Origin: Parasedimentitalea marina
GTDB taxonomy: Bacteria > Pseudomonadota > Alphaproteobacteria > Rhodobacterales > Rhodobacteraceae
Assembly (NCBI RefSeq): GCF_004006175.1
Contig: NZ_CP033219.1
Coordinates: 992,001-1,056,000 of the forward strand
Reading direction: 5' to 3'
DNA length: 64,000 bases
Made by a program: the position numbers and the translations under genes
The notes under the pieces: generated by a model
Database searches by the model: none
The model's input: the letters and a program-made list of their open reading frames with translations, nothing else
Told to the model about the DNA's origin: nothing
Part shown: piece after piece, positions 61,372-64,000 of the stretch
How positions within the stretch are numbered: position 1 is the stretch's first letter
Layout of the letters: each line of letters begins with the position of its first letter

Positions 61372-62846
61372 TGGGGTTTCCGGTTCTAAGCCTGCTGATC
61401 CTGTTGCCCGCTGCGGCGGCCTTGGTGGTGCCATTCTTGCGCAGCACGCAAGCCGCCCGTTGGGTCGCCTTAATCGTCTTGCTTGCGGATTTTCTGTTGG
61501 CAGTCTGGGTCTTGATCTCATTTGACGCCAGCACGGCGGCGATGCAGTTTGGAGAACATTATGCCTGGGTGCCCTCGCTGGGGATCAGCTACCGGCTGGG
61601 TGTTGACGGGATCAGTGTCTGGTTTGTGTTGCTGACAACACTGCTGGGCTGGATCTGCGTGCTGGCCTCCTGGACCTCTATCACCACCCGCGTGGCCGAA
61701 TTCATGACCTGCCTGCTGGCGATGCAAAGCCTGATGGTCGGAGTGTTCTGCGCGCTGGACATGATCCTGTTTTACATCCTGTGGGAGGCGATGCTGGTGC
61801 CGATGTATCTGATGATCGGCATCTGGGGCGGGGCCAACCGGGTCTATGCGGCGTTCAAATTCTTTCTCTATACGCTGGCCGGCAGCCTGCTGTTTCTGAT
61901 CGGCATCCTGCTGCTCTATTTCAACGCGGGCCAGACCTTTGACATGCTCGCCCTGATGGAGGCCCGCTATCCGGTCAATTTGCAGATCTGGGTCTTTCTG
62001 GCCTTTCTGGTGGCCTTTGCCGTCAAGGTGCCGATGGTGCCGCTGCACACCTGGTTGCCGGATGCCCATGTGCAGGCGCCCACAGCGGGCAGTATCATTC
62101 TGGCCGGTGTGCTGTTGAAAATGGGCGCCTATGGCTTCCTGCGGTTCTCGTTGCCGATGCTGCCCGATGCCGCGCATTACTTCGCGCCTTTAATGATTGC
62201 GCTGTCGGCTGTGGCGATTGTCTATGGCGGCTTTCTGGCGCTGGTGCAGCGCGACATCAAGAAGCTGATTGCCTATTCCAGCGTCAGTCACATGGGGTTT
62301 ATCACCCTTGGCCTGTTCACATTCGACACCATGGGCCTGTCTGGCGCGGTGATCCAGATGTTCAACCACGGCATCACCACCGGCGCGCTGTTCCTGTGTG
62401 TCGGGTTGATATACGAGCGCACCCACTCACGCGAAATTGCCAGTTACGGCGGGCTGATCAAGGCGGTGCCGCTGTTTGGCATCCTGTTCGCGGGGTTCCT
62501 GCTGGCCTCGATGGCGGTGCCGGGCCTGAATGGGTTCATCGGCGAGCTGCTGGTGCTGGCGGCCGCCTTTGGGGTCAGCAGCTGGGCCGGGGCCGCCGGG
62601 GTCTTGGGCGCGCTGACCGGTGCTGCCTATCTGCTGGGGGTCTATCGTCAGATGTTGCTGGGACCGACTGCGGCGCCGGGGGATGCAATCCTGTGGGACC
62701 TGAACCAACGCGAGCTGATCTGTGCGCTGCCACTGCTGATGTTTGTGGTCTGGTTCGGGCTGTATCCCAAACCGTTTCTCAACATTCTGCAGCCCTCGCT
62801 GGACCATCTGATGATTCAGACGACCCTATCAGTGGTGACACCATGA
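61368..62846 (+). CDS. nuoM: NADH-quinone oxidoreductase subunit M
   Basis: A 492-residue 14-helix antiporter-like subunit. Hallmarks are LGVDGISVWFVLLTTLL, FYILWEAMLVPMYLMIGIWGG (helix-5 glutamate), VKVPMVPLHTWLPDAHVQAPTAGSIILAGVLLKMGAYG (in pieces) and SSVSHMGFITLG. This is canonical NuoM, unlike the two antiporter-like subunits before it. It overlaps the preceding gene (ATGA) and is followed after ten bases by nuoN. Confidence 0.95.
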   Translation: MMGFPVLSLLILLPAAAALVVPFLRSTQAARWVALIVLLADFLLAVWVLISFDASTAAMQFGEHYAWVPSLGISYRLGVDGISVWFVLLTTLLGWICVLASWTSITTRVAEFMTCLLAMQSLMVGVFCALDMILFYILWEAMLVPMYLMIGIWGGANRVYAAFKFFLYTLAGSLLFLIGILLLYFNAGQTFDMLALMEARYPVNLQIWVFLAFLVAFAVKVPMVPLHTWLPDAHVQAPTAGSIILAGVLLKMGAYGFLRFSLPMLPDAAHYFAPLMIALSAVAIVYGGFLALVQRDIKKLIAYSSVSHMGFITLGLFTFDTMGLSGAVIQMFNHGITTGALFLCVGLIYERTHSREIASYGGLIKAVPLFGILFAGFLLASMAVPGLNGFIGELLVLAAAFGVSSWAGAAGVLGALTGAAYLLGVYRQMLLGPTAAPGDAILWDLNQRELICALPLLMFVVWFGLYPKPFLNILQPSLDHLMIQTTLSVVTP

Positions 62847-62856
62847 GGAGGGCAGC

Positions 62857-64000
62857 ATGGATCTAACACGGATCATGGTTTCGGTGCTGCTGTCTGGCCC
62901 TGAAATTATCGTTATTCTCGGCGCCTGTGTTGTATTGATGTTGTCGCTGGTGCCGCGACCGGGGCAGGGCGGGCTGCTTGCCGGGCTTAGTCTGGTGATG
63001 ATCGCATTGGCCGCCGGGATGAGTGCTACATTGGGCCACACCCCACAATCGGGCTATCAGGGAATGTTCGTGGTCGACGGTATCGCGACCTATTTCAAGC
63101 TGCTGCTTTATTTGGGCACAGCGCTGACCGTGCTGATCTCGGGTGGGTATCTGGGGGCCGAAAACACTGACAAGGGCGAATACTACGCGCTGTTGTTGTT
63201 TGCCCTGTGCGGGGCGATGATCATGGTGTCCGGCACCGATTTGCTGATCATCTACATCGGGCTCGAGCTGCAGGCGCTGGCGATCTATGTGCTAGTGGGA
63301 TTCCTGACCACAAATGCCCGCTCGAATGAGGCGGCGTTGAAATATGTCATTCTGGGTGCGTTCTCTTCGGGGCTGCTGCTGTTTGGCCTGTCAATGTTCT
63401 ACGGGCTGACCGGCACCACGCAGCTCAGTGCAATGGCCCTGGCGCTGGGTACGGCAGATGCAGGTGACCCACTTCTGGTGCTGGCAACTCTGTTCTTGCT
63501 GGTGGGCCTGTTGTTCAAGGTCGGCGCGGTGCCGTTTCACATGTGGCTGCCTGACATCTACGAGGGCGCTCCTTCGCCGGTGACCGGTCTTATGTCCACT
63601 GTCGGCAAGGTCGCCGCCTTTGCTGTTGTCCTGCGTTTGCTGTTGCATGACCTCTCGGCGCTGACCCCGATCTGGCACGACATTGTGGTGATTGCGGCAG
63701 TGCTGACCATGGCGGTGGGCAGTTTGGCAGCGCTGGTGCAGACCAACATCAAACGGATGCTGGCCTATTCCTCGATTGCGCATGGTGGCTTTCTGCTGCT
63801 GGGCCTACTGGCGGGCGGCAGCGACGGGCAGGCCAGCGTCATGTTCTATCTGTTGGTGTTTACCTTCATGAACCTGGGTCTGTTTGCGGTGATTGTCTTG
63901 CTGAACCAGGGGGCAGATCGCGGCGAGCCGATCTGGGACTTTAGCGGGCTTGCCAAAACCCATCCCGGACTGGCGCTGATCACTCTGATCTTTCTGCTGT
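62857..64000 (+). CDS. nuoN: NADH-quinone oxidoreductase subunit N (3' end outside window)
   Basis: The ATG at 62857 has GAGGAGGG upstream and the frame is open to the right edge, showing 381 residues. Hallmarks are LIIYIGLELQALAIYVLVGF, the NEAALKYVILGAFSSGLLLFG segment, FKVGAVPFHMWLPDIYEGAPSPVTG (in pieces) and NIKRMLAYSSIAHGGFLLLG. About 100 residues are expected beyond the edge. Canonical NuoN; last visible gene of the cluster. Confidence 0.95.
   Translation, partial: MDLTRIMVSVLLSGPEIIVILGACVVLMLSLVPRPGQGGLLAGLSLVMIALAAGMSATLGHTPQSGYQGMFVVDGIATYFKLLLYLGTALTVLISGGYLGAENTDKGEYYALLLFALCGAMIMVSGTDLLIIYIGLELQALAIYVLVGFLTTNARSNEAALKYVILGAFSSGLLLFGLSMFYGLTGTTQLSAMALALGTADAGDPLLVLATLFLLVGLLFKVGAVPFHMWLPDIYEGAPSPVTGLMSTVGKVAAFAVVLRLLLHDLSALTPIWHDIVVIAAVLTMAVGSLAALVQTNIKRMLAYSSIAHGGFLLLGLLAGGSDGQASVMFYLLVFTFMNLGLFAVIVLLNQGADRGEPIWDFSGLAKTHPGLALITLIFLL

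Overview
The window looks like a chromosomal segment of an alphaproteobacterium of the family Rhodobacteraceae (Roseobacter group). This is inferred from moderately high GC, alphaproteobacterial family variants (a TatD/HolB/Tmk/DacC/SPOR block, IolD-PhyH-IolC-IolB, EgtD, a second Nuo-type cluster) and the high density of solute transporters. No species can be named from the sequence alone.

Layout. (1) 1-4937: a tripartite tricarboxylate transporter, tctC-tctB-tctA, with a divergent OmpR-type response regulator cut by the left edge and an AbrB-family membrane protein downstream. (2) 4984-11504, minus strand: an AEC permease, then a tightly packed housekeeping operon of SPOR lipoprotein, D-Ala-D-Ala carboxypeptidase, tmk, holB, tatD and an MBL-fold hydrolase. 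(3) 11717-18151: a tRNA-Ser(UGA) whose 3' end is repeated 6.3 kb away. Between the copies lie a decayed tyrosine integrase pointing at the tRNA, transposase and LysR fragments, and three intact cargo genes (NTF2-like protein, DUF2652/SRPBCC protein, secreted VWA protein with five tandem repeats). It reads as an old, immobilised integrative element. (4) 18457-24601: cutC, a GntR regulator, a 966-aa FAD/Fe-S D-2-hydroxyacid dehydrogenase, a divergent class V (glyoxylate-type) aminotransferase and a CoA-transferase remnant. (5) 24602-31103: a GntR regulator divergent from a six-gene operon of FAH-family hydrolase, nitrate/sulfonate/taurine-type ABC transporter with two permeases, and an Ldh2-family dehydrogenase; the substrate is unknown. 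(6) 31418-35724: a thermonuclease-like secreted protein, a cold-shock protein, an alpha/beta hydrolase with a small lipoprotein, and intact egtD preceded by a broken egtB.

(7) 35801-44394: an inositol catabolism locus. It holds a LacI fragment without DNA-binding domain, two Gfo/Idh/MocA dehydrogenases, an IolE-like isomerase/dehydratase, iolD, a phytanoyl-CoA-dioxygenase-family oxygenase, iolC and iolB. A perfect 18-bp LacI-type palindrome lies between the divergent arms, and a near-identical one sits inside the LacI fragment. (8) 44609-51722: an intact LacI regulator divergent from a ribose-type ABC importer, a TIM-barrel isomerase and another Gfo/Idh/MocA enzyme, with a helically phased triple operator-like repeat. 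(9) 52062-55052: a CHASE/PAS hybrid histidine kinase. (10) 55316-64000: nuoH-I-J-K, two extra antiporter-like subunits separated by an 84-aa membrane protein, nuoM and nuoN (cut by the right edge). No nuoA-G genes are present, so this is either the tail-first part of a second complex I operon or a membrane-arm module.

The dominant theme is uptake and oxidation of small organic substrates (carboxylates, inositols, sugars, hydroxy acids), with transporter, regulator and dehydrogenase encoded side by side. The most unusual points are the dioxygenase translationally coupled inside the iol operon, the Nuo/Mrp hybrid operon, and the tRNA-Ser element with its repeat-rich VWA protein.
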